The translations under genes were made by a program, and so were the position numbers. From Mycolicibacterium holsaticum DSM 44478 = JCM 12374 (GTDB taxonomy: Bacteria > Actinomycetota > Actinomycetes > Mycobacteriales > Mycobacteriaceae), in assembly GCF_019645835.1 (NCBI RefSeq), contig NZ_CP080998.1, positions 4,836,001 through 4,900,000 of the forward strand: 64,000 nucleotides of DNA, written 5' to 3'. Positions 1-7,682 of this stretch are shown in pieces (positions within the stretch are counted from its first letter, which is position 1; each line of letters begins with the position of its first letter). The notes under the pieces are model-generated. The model worked only from the letters and a program-made list of their open reading frames with translations. It was not told the DNA's origin and made no database searches.

Positions 1-256
1 CCGCTGCACGTGATCCTGCCGTAGCGATCATCTCCGGGCTTTCGTCTAACCCGACCGCTCGTCCCGTCGCGCCCACTGACTCCGCGAGATGGCGGACATC
101 GCCACCGGTTCCGCACCCGACGTCGAGCACGGCGTCTCCGGGAAGCAACGCCAGCGCTGAAATGCTGGCTCTCTTCGGCGCTGTCGCGATGGTCTCCGCA
201 TCATCGAGATACGAGATGTATTCGCCGACGCCCCCGAAGGCCCCGCCATGGTACAT
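1..256 (-). CDS. Class I SAM-dependent methyltransferase, N-terminal part (runs off the window)
   Basis: Reading leftward from an ATG at 256 gives 85 codons that begin MYHGGAFGG and contain VLDVGCGTGG, the glycine-rich SAM-binding motif I of Rossmann-fold methyltransferases, then GLDESPEMI, a typical motif II with the acidic residue contacting the ribose. The rest of the gene lies outside the window, so the substrate cannot be guessed. No Shine-Dalgarno sits at good spacing from this ATG; an in-frame TTG or GTG further upstream is possible. It follows the PatG-like gene on the same strand after about 50 nt, in which a perfect TTGTG-T-CACAA palindrome lies. It may therefore be either the last gene of the protease operon or separately controlled. 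Confidence 0.75.
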   Translation of the reverse strand, partial: MYHGGAFGGVGEYISYLDDAETIATAPKRASISALALLPGDAVLDVGCGTGGDVRHLAESVGATGRAVGLDESPEMIATAGSRAA

Positions 257-280
257 CTCCCAAGGGTAGCTCAATATGCA

Positions 281-291
281 TTGTGTCACAA
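281..291. promoter_or_regulatory. Perfect palindrome TTGTG-T-CACAA upstream of the methyltransferase
   Basis: An 11-nt inverted repeat lies between the stop of the PatG-like gene and the start of the methyltransferase. Size and position suit a transcription-factor half-site pair, but an 11-nt palindrome can occur by chance and the cognate regulator is unknown. Confidence 0.25.
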
Positions 292-307
292 CGTCTTTAA
301 TGGATCG

Positions 308-1279
308 CTAGCAAGCGAACCTGCTGCTGGAAATGAACCTGTGGTAGTGCGGTCGCAATACCGGCAGTTGATCACGCACATCGACCGTGAAGACGTAACA
401 AGCCTTGGCTCGCTGCGGTGCGCGAGGGTCGAAAAACACCAGGGTCACGTCCCAGCTGTCTGAATACAACGATCCGACAGGACTTCTGGACACCACGACT
501 CGGCCCAGCGTATAGAGATTCAGACTTTCGGACGCGAGCTCGTGCGATGCCGGGACATCGTCGAGCTCCCATCCGGCAAACAATGGCTCTTTGAAGAATC
601 GACTGGCATGCACAAGTCCCGTTCCGAGGAAGTTCAACGCCCGGTCCGCAGGCGTGTGTCCACCGTTGCGAAGTTCGGCATAGGTCTTGTTCAGCACGGC
701 ACGCACCACCGAATCGGCCGTGTCCCGGACATCGACACCGGTCCTCTGCGCGAGCCGCGGATCCTCGAGGAAGGCCGAGACCGCCGAGTCGACGATCACG
801 TTCTCGAGCCACAGGTCAATGCGCCTCGCAGCCACCTCCACCACCGGCAGAACCTGCCCTGATATCAGCCGGGCCGTGCGCGTCGTGAGCCATCCTGCTA
901 ACGAAACCCGCGAGACGTAACTGTCACTGCTGGCGGGTGCGGCCTGGCCGTCGATCGCGCGGGCGAGGGTGGACAGAACTTGAGAAACCTCGCCGGCAAC
1001 GAATTCCTGCCAGTTGCCGCGGTGTGCTCGTTCAGGCTCGAGTGCATAAAGGGCAATGCGGTCCACCTTCAGAACCCAGATGACCTTGTCCACCAACCAG
1101 GGTCGGAACCTCAGAAGTCTGCGTAGTTGAACCGGATCGTCTGGGTTGCCACGGATCTGGGCCAAATGCATCTCCTCGCCGATGCTGTCTCGACGCGCCT
1201 GCGTACCGAAATCAAACCCGATTGTTCCGACGGCGTAGATGGGACCGGTGCCACCCATTGCCGACGGATGCACGGTCAC
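308..1279 (-). CDS. PatG C-terminal-domain-like protein
   Basis: The 323-residue product has near its start (residues about 12-33) GPIYAVGTIGFDFGT followed by QARRDS. This resembles the motif that opens the C-terminal domain of cyanobactin maturation proteases of the PatG type (YALGTLGYDFGTEARRDSF-like). No protease triad is present here; the candidate protease is a separate gene of the same operon. In PatG the protease and C-terminal domain are fused, and the role of the latter is poorly understood. No signal peptide or membrane segment is evident. The GTG start overlaps the stop of the upstream LuxR gene by 4 nt (GTGA), so the two are translationally coupled. The family call rests on remembered motif similarity; function is unknown. 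Confidence 0.65.
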   Translation of the reverse strand: MTVHPSAMGGTGPIYAVGTIGFDFGTQARRDSIGEEMHLAQIRGNPDDPVQLRRLLRFRPWLVDKVIWVLKVDRIALYALEPERAHRGNWQEFVAGEVSQVLSTLARAIDGQAAPASSDSYVSRVSLAGWLTTRTARLISGQVLPVVEVAARRIDLWLENVIVDSAVSAFLEDPRLAQRTGVDVRDTADSVVRAVLNKTYAELRNGGHTPADRALNFLGTGLVHASRFFKEPLFAGWELDDVPASHELASESLNLYTLGRVVVSRSPVGSLYSDSWDVTLVFFDPRAPQRAKACYVFTVDVRDQLPVLRPHYHRFISSSRFAC

Positions 1280-1995
1280 TCAGTTCCCCCGTTCGGTGCT
1301 GCATCACGGTGCGGGGGTAGTGGATTTTCCGGGTTGAGCTTCTGGCGTATGTGCGCGCGCCGGCCCACGCCAAGCTTTCGGATGATGTTGTGGACATGGC
1401 TCTTGACGGTGCCCGTGGAGATCTGCAGTCGGGTGGCAATCTCATGGTTCGTCAAACCGTTGGCCACGAGGCGTGCGATCTCCAGTTCGCGAGCCGTAAG
1501 CGGTGCGCCGTTTCGATGCAGCCGGGCAACGCCGTTGTTGCCGACGCCTCGAACCAACGCCCCGGAAATTCCGACGGAACACCCAGCCTGGCCCGCCGCC
1601 ACCTCCCGGAGAGTTGCGCTGAGTTCGTCCAGCGATGCGCTTGAACCGACAAGACCCAGCGCGCCCGTCGTGGCCCAGACGACGGCTCGATCCGGATCTT
1701 CACCGACGTTGACTGCCACCAGCCGCTTGCTTGCGTCGGCCTGCCTTATCGCCGCGGCTGTTTCGAGGGCGAAGCGGCCTCCGGCGTCAATCACGACGAT
1801 CTGGATCGGCCGATCCGATCGCTGCAACTCGGCCACGGCTTCCACGCCGTTGGTGGCGCTGCCGATGATTTCGAAGTCCGGCAGGTGAGCTATCCAGTCG
1901 TTGAGGAGCCGTCCCCAGATCTGGACGGCGACGACGGTGTACACACCGTGCCGCGACCTGGCGTCGTCGGGGGCGCTTCGCCTGCGACTCGTCAC
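1276..1995 (-). CDS. LuxR/NarL-type regulator with degenerate receiver domain
   Basis: The C-terminus (residues about 166-215) is a clear LuxR helix-turn-helix: LTARELEIARLVANGL, then NHEIATRLQIS and GTVKSHVHNIIRKLGV. The N-terminal 130 residues follow the CheY fold with a candidate phospho-acceptor Asp70 in VVID. However, the acidic pair that normally follows strand 1 is replaced (VAVQIWGRLL), and the conserved Lys after strand 5 is missing (GLVGSSAS). It probably does not respond to ordinary Mg-dependent phosphorylation. The GTG start at 1995 is used here; GTG at 1944 would start directly at the receiver strand. It lies 16 nt after the hydrolase stop and overlaps the PatG-like gene, so it is likely the operon's own regulator. 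No histidine kinase is adjacent. Confidence 0.85.
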   Translation of the reverse strand: MTSRRRSAPDDARSRHGVYTVVAVQIWGRLLNDWIAHLPDFEIIGSATNGVEAVAELQRSDRPIQIVVIDAGGRFALETAAAIRQADASKRLVAVNVGEDPDRAVVWATTGALGLVGSSASLDELSATLREVAAGQAGCSVGISGALVRGVGNNGVARLHRNGAPLTARELEIARLVANGLTNHEIATRLQISTGTVKSHVHNIIRKLGVGRRAHIRQKLNPENPLPPHRDAAPNGGTE

Positions 1996-2011
1996 GCCCG
2001 AATCGACCTGT

Positions 2012-3271
2012 CTAAGTGCGTCCGGCCGCTGCGGCCACTGCCCACATCACCTCGGGATGCCGGATATCGCTGTGGGCTCCGGAGAACGCTGACTGGTTCG
2101 CCTTGATGACCGCGTTGGCATCCACCGCGTAGAAGCCGCCCGGATCGAAGTCATAGACATGACCTGCAGCGGCCAGCGGGGTCACCACGGCCGCCGGATT
2201 CTGTTGAAATCCGTCCCGTCCCATGGCACCCCATCGATACACGAGGTCATCGACTGCTTCATTGTCTTGACGCGCCAGCATGCTCGCGGTCGGATACCAC
2301 CATCCGACGGCGCGATCTGCGGAGGTAAAGGTCGCAAGCAGCGGGCCGTCCACCCGATTTGCGAACCCGGCGAGTGCGCCCCTTCGGTCGCCGTCGATCG
2401 GCATCGGGGCGGCGAAGGCGAAGTGCGAGAAGGCGCCTTGGATCAAGGTCACTGATTTCACCGGCGATGCCGACCCGGTGAGATTCTCTGGCATCCCGGC
2501 CAATGCGTAGGCAACGAGACGCGCGCCGAAGCTGTGGCCGATCAGGTGAACCCGCGGAGCGGGCGTAAGGGCGGCGATCTGCGGACCCAGCCCGTCTTTG
2601 CCGACGACGCCGGCGCGGTTCTTCATCTCGTAGTAACTCATGGTGCGCAGTACCTCACGCGCGCCTGACCACAGCCCTGTGAACGGGTTGCCTATTCCCT
2701 GTGCGTCACCGTCTCCTTTGGGTGCCATCGCGACACCTTGGCCGATGACAGTGGCGGTATCGCCGTCGAGCATTGCGGCTTCACCGGTGTCCTCGTCGCC
2801 TTGGGGGGCGGTTGTCACCAAATTGGCTGCAAGGGACTGGAACTCACTCAGCCGGTCGGGGTCTTGGGGCTTTTCGTCGAGCAGCGCTCCGATGGTCGCC
2901 AGATCTTGCTGCTGGTCGGGAAAAGCCGGAGCGAGCGCCGTGACGATCTGCGCACCGGTCGACGGGTGCGGTGTCGCGGTCGCCGGATCGTCGTCCGGGA
3001 AGAGAAGCGATGGCCAGAACACCCCGACGACCGCACTTCCCGAGAAGTCGCCGCCGAGTTGGCCGGCGAGGAGGGTGAACATCGCCGCGTACAGGTCGCG
3101 AGCCGATTCGACACCGTTGTTCCAGCCATGGGCGAACACAAACAGTTCATCGATGTCGCCTGCGGACACGGCGGCGCGCAGCTCACCGTGACCGTTGCCG
3201 ACCGACGCGTTCAGCGTCCCGTCGGCGTTGAAATGAACCTCGTAGTAGGGCAGGCCGCTGATCGTGGGCAT
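2012..3271 (-). CDS. Alpha/beta hydrolase (lipase/esterase-like)
   Basis: The 419-residue product has the alpha/beta hydrolase landmarks: an early FVFAHGWN segment (residues about 45-51) typical of the oxyanion region, and the nucleophile elbow GHSFG with Ser247 after strand VHLI. A late His in GAHSDIRHPEV could complete the triad. A long insertion (about residues 90-200), rich in Asp, Ala and Gly, separates the first strands from the elbow. No signal peptide is visible, so it should act in the cytoplasm unless exported by another route. It follows the subtilase gene by 21 nt and precedes the LuxR gene by 16 nt. The substrate is unknown; esterase, thioesterase or acyl-transfer activity are all possible for this fold. 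Confidence 0.8.
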   Translation of the reverse strand: MPTISGLPYYEVHFNADGTLNASVGNGHGELRAAVSAGDIDELFVFAHGWNNGVESARDLYAAMFTLLAGQLGGDFSGSAVVGVFWPSLLFPDDDPATATPHPSTGAQIVTALAPAFPDQQQDLATIGALLDEKPQDPDRLSEFQSLAANLVTTAPQGDEDTGEAAMLDGDTATVIGQGVAMAPKGDGDAQGIGNPFTGLWSGAREVLRTMSYYEMKNRAGVVGKDGLGPQIAALTPAPRVHLIGHSFGARLVAYALAGMPENLTGSASPVKSVTLIQGAFSHFAFAAPMPIDGDRRGALAGFANRVDGPLLATFTSADRAVGWWYPTASMLARQDNEAVDDLVYRWGAMGRDGFQQNPAAVVTPLAAAGHVYDFDPGGFYAVDANAVIKANQSAFSGAHSDIRHPEVMWAVAAAAGRT

Positions 3272-3292
3272 AGTGTTGTTTCTCCTTCGTTC

Positions 3293-4819
3293 TCATGTGC
3301 TGGACAAGGCACGCATGAGATCGATCAGCCCGGCGCCCTGAAAAAACTGGTGGCGGCCGAGGTCGGATGCGGTATCCATCAACAGCTGCTTCACCAGCTG
3401 CGGTTGGCCGATGAACTCTTCTCTGGCCGACAGGAATGCGGCGATCATCCCGGAAACATGCGCAGCGGCCATCGACGTGCCACTGTGCTCGACATACCGA
3501 GCGAGGTTTTGTCGCTCGGCGCGTTCCGCGGTGAGGGGTGGCACCCCGGTGGCGAATGCTCCAGTGGCGGCGGAGGTGATTCGTTCGCCGGGAGCGACGA
3601 GGTCCGGTTTGAGTCGACCGTCAAGGGTCGGGCCCTTCGATGAGGTGAACGTGACACCGTACGTGTGCGGCCGATACCGATGCACCGAACCGACTGTGAT
3701 GGCGGTCGCCGAATTGCCCGGGTCGGTGATCGTGGACAGCTGCCCATAAACATCGCTGCTGACCAGCTTGGTCGTCCCGGCTGCACCGGAGTTGCCTGCG
3801 CTGACCACGGCCACCACACCCGTCCCGACGAGGAGGTCGAGTTCTTTACACAGCGGGCTCTGCCCGGCGCCGTACTCCTCGGGCAACCAACCGCAGCCGA
3901 GTGACAGGTTCACACCGTGGATTTGCAGGCTTCGCCCTTGGCCGTTGATAGTGCGGACATAATCGAGCGCCTCGATGACCACGCTCGACACCGTCTTGGC
4001 GTTGTCGTCGAGCACCTTGAGGCTCACCAGGTGAGCTTGCGGCGCCACCCCACTCAGACTTGTGCCCTTGGGCAGCGTTCTTCCAGACCAGCGGGGAAAG
4101 CCCTCGACCGTGGGTTCGTTGGACGCGATGCGCAGTCTGCGCGCATCGCTTGGCGAGCAGCCCGCGACGATTCCTGCCACATGAGTGCCGTGGCCGACCA
4201 GATCCCGCAACGGATCCGGCGGTGGTCCCAGCGTAGCCGGCAGCGTGAAATCACGGTGCAGATGCTTGACTGAGTCACCAGCCAAAGTGTTGTACTCGGC
4301 GAAGTGGGGGTGGTTACGGTCGATGCCGGAATCGAGGATTCCCCAGACGACTCCGGCACCACCGCAACTGTATGTACGCGAGGCGGCGTCGGCCTTGATC
4401 GTGGTCAGCGATCGATCGAGATGCGCGTCGACGACCAAGTCCGGCCATACGTGGTAGATGATCTCCAGGGCACGCAACGCCGCCTTCGCATCGGCCGACT
4501 TGGCGCCACCCTGTACCAGCCGGATCACTTGATCCGGCGTCAGTGCGCACCGCATGTAGTGTCGGCCGATCGGCACCGGCCGCGGCGGCCGATCACCTGA
4601 GCGGAAAACCCTGTCGAACAGTTCGATGAACCGCTCACGCACGGACTCCGGGTCGTCGCCGGCGCGCACCCGCAATTCGACGAGGAGCAGCCGACGATCT
4701 TCGTCATCGGCGACCATCGCGTTGGCGGCATCCGGCGACGACGCGTCGGCGGTCGCCAGAACAAGAGGGCTGACAAGCGGCGGACGACGCTGCGGCGCGG
4801 GCGGCGGACCGCTCGTCAT
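3293..4819 (-). CDS. Subtilisin-like serine protease (peptidase S8)
   Basis: A complete catalytic triad is readable in 508 residues: Asp163 in GILDSGIDRNHPHF, His210 in GHGTHVAGIVAG and Ser449 in SGTSMAAAHVSG, with oxyanion-hole Asn343 in SAGNSG. About 150 N-terminal residues precede the catalytic domain and could act as a propeptide or substrate-recognition segment. There is no signal peptide and no C-terminal membrane anchor, so it is not a mycosin of a type VII system. It is the first gene of a leftward operon with the hydrolase, LuxR and PatG-like genes. Because PatG-type enzymes fuse such a protease to the domain encoded by the fourth gene, the two products may work together; that is inference. 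Confidence 0.92.
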   Translation of the reverse strand: MTSGPPPAPQRRPPLVSPLVLATADASSPDAANAMVADDEDRRLLLVELRVRAGDDPESVRERFIELFDRVFRSGDRPPRPVPIGRHYMRCALTPDQVIRLVQGGAKSADAKAALRALEIIYHVWPDLVVDAHLDRSLTTIKADAASRTYSCGGAGVVWGILDSGIDRNHPHFAEYNTLAGDSVKHLHRDFTLPATLGPPPDPLRDLVGHGTHVAGIVAGCSPSDARRLRIASNEPTVEGFPRWSGRTLPKGTSLSGVAPQAHLVSLKVLDDNAKTVSSVVIEALDYVRTINGQGRSLQIHGVNLSLGCGWLPEEYGAGQSPLCKELDLLVGTGVVAVVSAGNSGAAGTTKLVSSDVYGQLSTITDPGNSATAITVGSVHRYRPHTYGVTFTSSKGPTLDGRLKPDLVAPGERITSAATGAFATGVPPLTAERAERQNLARYVEHSGTSMAAAHVSGMIAAFLSAREEFIGQPQLVKQLLMDTASDLGRHQFFQGAGLIDLMRALSST

Positions 4820-5059
4820 TGTTCACGCCGTCGATATACGCCAATAAGCGATATATGAATGCAAACGGTCACCAACAGTTTCATCGTTATCGCCTTTGTG
4901 TTTGGCACCATATGTCACACCAGTTGCGGCCCGTTCCGTCATTGTCTCTCGATTATTCTCCACTGGAGTTGAAAACCATAGAGTTTCTCAGATAAATGCG
5001 GAATATCAGGCGCAGGAGTTAGGGGTGACGCAAAATTACTTAGGGCTGTAATAAAGGAG
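4820..5059. promoter_or_regulatory. A+T-rich divergent intergenic region with CGATATA direct repeats
   Basis: This 240-nt region separates the divergent subtilase and thermolysin-like genes and must hold the promoters of both. It is far richer in A+T than the rest of the window. CGATATA occurs twice in direct orientation (4832-4838 and 4849-4855), 17 nt apart, next to the subtilase start; this could be an activator or repressor site. No convincing -35/-10 pair could be fixed by eye. A 46-codon open frame (4855-4995) is present but lacks a ribosome-binding site. Confidence 0.4.
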
Positions 5060-5068
5060 ATGATGAAC

Positions 5069-6724
5069 ATGATCAACAACGGCCTCGACAGCTTCTCACT
5101 CCATAGCGAGGACTCTCAGCAGGGACCGACACTCGCCGCGATCAACGAGGAGTTGGCGACATCGAGCGCCGTCGCTCCACTGGCTCGCGACAAGCTTGAT
5201 CCCGAGACGGCCGCACGCCAGTATCTGACGCAGTTGATCGAAAGCCCGCAGATTCCGGCTTTGGCCGACGAGGGCGTGACGACGGAGTACCGCACCCTGA
5301 GCACTGAGACCGTGCCGCTCACCGACTCCACGGTGGTCAAGTTCGAACAGGTAGTACAAAAGATTCCGGTGTACGGCTCATTGGTCAGTATCGAGCTCGA
5401 CCAAGACAATTCAATGCTGGCCGTCAATACCGCGCTCGGCGCACCCACGGACGTCGATTCGGTCGCCAAGCTATCGCCGGCAGATGCCCAGGAAATAATA
5501 ATCGGCGACGCGGGTGAGGACGCCCTTCCACTTACGACGCCACCCACGTTGAACTACTACTACGACACCAAGGCGGAAAAGTGGCGGCTCGTCTATATCG
5601 CCACAAACGTTCCGCGGCGTGGAGAGCATGCATCCACCCGCCAACCGACCGCACTTCCCGAAGTATTCGACTACGTGGTAGATGCGCATTCTGGAGAACT
5701 GGTCACGAAACTGTCGCGTACACAATCCATCGTGTGGACACCAGAAGAGCTTGATATCGCCGATGAATTAGGCAACAGCCGACGGGTGCGCGCCGAGCGT
5801 GACGAGAATGGCAATACCCGGCTAGTCGATTCGGAACGTCGCATCGAAACCTACGACTTCGAATTTCGTCGAATTGAACTGCAACGCGCAGCCCTTCCCG
5901 GCGCTCCGGTGGCTAACCCACCGCAACCGTGGAGTTCGGCTGCCGTGAGCGCCCACGCCAATGCGCAGCAGGTCGCCGACTACCTGTTCCACACGCTGAA
6001 ACGAAACGGTCTGGATGGCACTGGGGGACGGTTCATTTCATCGATCAACTGCCGTTCGATCCGAGACAACACGCCAAAGCAATGGCGAAACGCCGCCTGG
6101 ATCGGGACCCAAATGGTCTACGGGCAGCGGATGATCGACGGCAGGCTCCGATCATACGCAGCAGCAATCGATGTCGTCGCGCATGAGATGACCCACGGGC
6201 TCACCGACCACACCGCGGGGCTGCAATATCAAGATGAGCCCGGTGCGCTGAACGAGAGCTACTCAGATATTTTCGGCATCATCATCGCCAATGCCCACGA
6301 GGACGACATCGAGGAGTGGGACTGGGAGATGGGCGAAGACCTCAGCGGTACCGGAATTCCCTTACGGGACATCAGCGATCCGCCGCGACGCGGACAGCCC
6401 GACCATATGAACGACTACCTGGCAACCGAGGGCGATTTCGGCGGGGTACACACGAACAGCGGAATCCACAACAAGGCTGCCTTCAACATCATCACGGCCA
6501 AAGACGGGGAGCACCTGTTGTTCACACCCCAAGAGGTTTCTGCGCTTTTCTACCTTGCGCTCACGCAACGGCTGGCGCCTACATCTGGGTTCAGCACCAG
6601 CCGCGACGCGCTCGAACTGTCTGCCAAGAGCCTGTTCCGTCGCAGTGCACAAGCAGTGAAGGCCAAGAAGCTCGCGGCCATTTCGAAGGCCTTCGACGAC
6701 GTCGGGATTCCGGCTCCGAACTGA
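5069..6724 (+). CDS. Thermolysin-like metalloprotease (peptidase M4) with FTP/PepSY propeptide, no signal peptide
   Basis: The catalytic core has the zinc motif HEMTH, about two-thirds along at nucleotides 6182-6196. The third zinc ligand Glu is in GALNESYSDIFG and the proton-donor His in GGVHTNSG. AAWIGTQMVYG also matches thermolysin. The N-terminal part carries an FTP-like propeptide (TVVKFEQVVQKIPVYG) and a PepSY-like segment (VFDYVVDAHSGELV). No Sec or Tat signal or lipobox precedes it, unusual for a zymogen with a propeptide. AAGGAG (5054-5059) directly abuts the ATG at 5060 but lies 9 nt before the ATG at 5069, so 5069 is the preferred start. It is divergent from the S8 protease operon and shares its intergenic region. 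M4 enzymes are uncommon in mycobacteria, which suggests acquisition. Confidence 0.93.
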   Translation: MINNGLDSFSLHSEDSQQGPTLAAINEELATSSAVAPLARDKLDPETAARQYLTQLIESPQIPALADEGVTTEYRTLSTETVPLTDSTVVKFEQVVQKIPVYGSLVSIELDQDNSMLAVNTALGAPTDVDSVAKLSPADAQEIIIGDAGEDALPLTTPPTLNYYYDTKAEKWRLVYIATNVPRRGEHASTRQPTALPEVFDYVVDAHSGELVTKLSRTQSIVWTPEELDIADELGNSRRVRAERDENGNTRLVDSERRIETYDFEFRRIELQRAALPGAPVANPPQPWSSAAVSAHANAQQVADYLFHTLKRNGLDGTGGRFISSINCRSIRDNTPKQWRNAAWIGTQMVYGQRMIDGRLRSYAAAIDVVAHEMTHGLTDHTAGLQYQDEPGALNESYSDIFGIIIANAHEDDIEEWDWEMGEDLSGTGIPLRDISDPPRRGQPDHMNDYLATEGDFGGVHTNSGIHNKAAFNIITAKDGEHLLFTPQEVSALFYLALTQRLAPTSGFSTSRDALELSAKSLFRRSAQAVKAKKLAAISKAFDDVGIPAPN

Positions 6725-6776
6725 AGATTCCGCCACGACGGGTCTGGACCATCGACCCCTCTGCCAAACTTGAAAG

Positions 6777-7682
6777 ATGCCGACAACGCCGCAGTTCGAG
6801 ACCCTGCTCTACGCCGCCGAAGCACCGATCGCGACGATCACGCTGAACCGGCCCGATCAGCTCAACACCATCGTGCCACCGATGCCCGACGAGATCGAGA
6901 AGGCAATCGGCCTGGCCGAGCGCGATCCCGCGGTCAAGGTGATGATCCTGCGCGGGGCCGGCCGCGCGTTCTCCGGCGGTTACGATTTCGGCGGCGGCTT
7001 CACCCACTGGGGTGAGGCGATGAACACCGACGGCCGCTGGGACCCGGGCAAGGATTTCGCGATGGTCAGCGCGCGGGAGACCAGCCCGCACCAGAAGTTC
7101 ATGGCGATCTGGCGGGCATCCAAACCCGTCGTCGCCCAGGTGCACGGCTGGTGCGTCGGCGGCGCCAGCGACTACGCCCTGTGCGCCGACATCGTCATCG
7201 CCAGCGACGACGCCGTCATCGGGACGCCGTATGCGCGGATGTGGGGCGCCTACCTGACCGGCATGTGGCTTTACCGCCTGAGCCTGTCGAAGGCAAAGTG
7301 GCATTCCCTGACTGGTGAACCACTGACCGGAAAAGAAGCTGCCGCAATCGAACTCATCAACGAGTCGGTGCCGTTCGAGAACCTCGAAACCCGGGTCCGT
7401 GAGGTTGCGGCCAAGCTGGCGAAGATTCCGCTGTCCCAACTTCAGGCCCAGAAGCTGATCGTCAACCAGGCCTACGAGAACATGGGTCTGGCGTCGACCC
7501 AAACGCTGGGCGGTATCCTCGACGGGTTGATGCGCAACACCCCCGATGCGCTCGGCTTCGTCGAAACAGCTGCCTCACAAGGTGTTCGGGCTGCCGTTGA
7601 ACAACGCGACGGTCCCTGGGGCGATTACAGCCAGGCGTCGTCCGACAGACGACCCGACCCGTCACACGTCATCGAGCCCTGA
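6777..7682 (+). CDS. Crotonase-fold (enoyl-CoA hydratase family) protein with altered catalytic residues
   Basis: The family signatures are present: ITLNRPDQLN, the first oxyanion loop AFSGGYDFGG, the second GWCVGGAS, and LTGEPLTGKEAA. Its 301 residues match mycobacterial EchA proteins. The two glutamates used by classical hydratases are not conserved: the position after the second glycine loop is Asp132 (GGASDYAL) and the GxPE glutamate is Tyr152 (GTPYARMW). It may therefore be an isomerase, hydrolase or other acyl-CoA enzyme rather than a hydratase. Its 3' end overlaps the convergent DUF2889 gene by about 20 nt. It is the first gene with ordinary high-GC mycobacterial composition after the protease block. 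Confidence 0.9.
   Translation: MPTTPQFETLLYAAEAPIATITLNRPDQLNTIVPPMPDEIEKAIGLAERDPAVKVMILRGAGRAFSGGYDFGGGFTHWGEAMNTDGRWDPGKDFAMVSARETSPHQKFMAIWRASKPVVAQVHGWCVGGASDYALCADIVIASDDAVIGTPYARMWGAYLTGMWLYRLSLSKAKWHSLTGEPLTGKEAAAIELINESVPFENLETRVREVAAKLAKIPLSQLQAQKLIVNQAYENMGLASTQTLGGILDGLMRNTPDALGFVETAASQGVRAAVEQRDGPWGDYSQASSDRRPDPSHVIEP

Noticed and set aside
4855..4995. 46-codon open frame in the protease intergenic region, considered as a RiPP precursor
   Set aside because: No ribosome-binding site, no recognisable leader/core repeats or cleavage motif, and it overlaps the presumed promoters. The sequence is His/Arg/Leu-rich without pattern.
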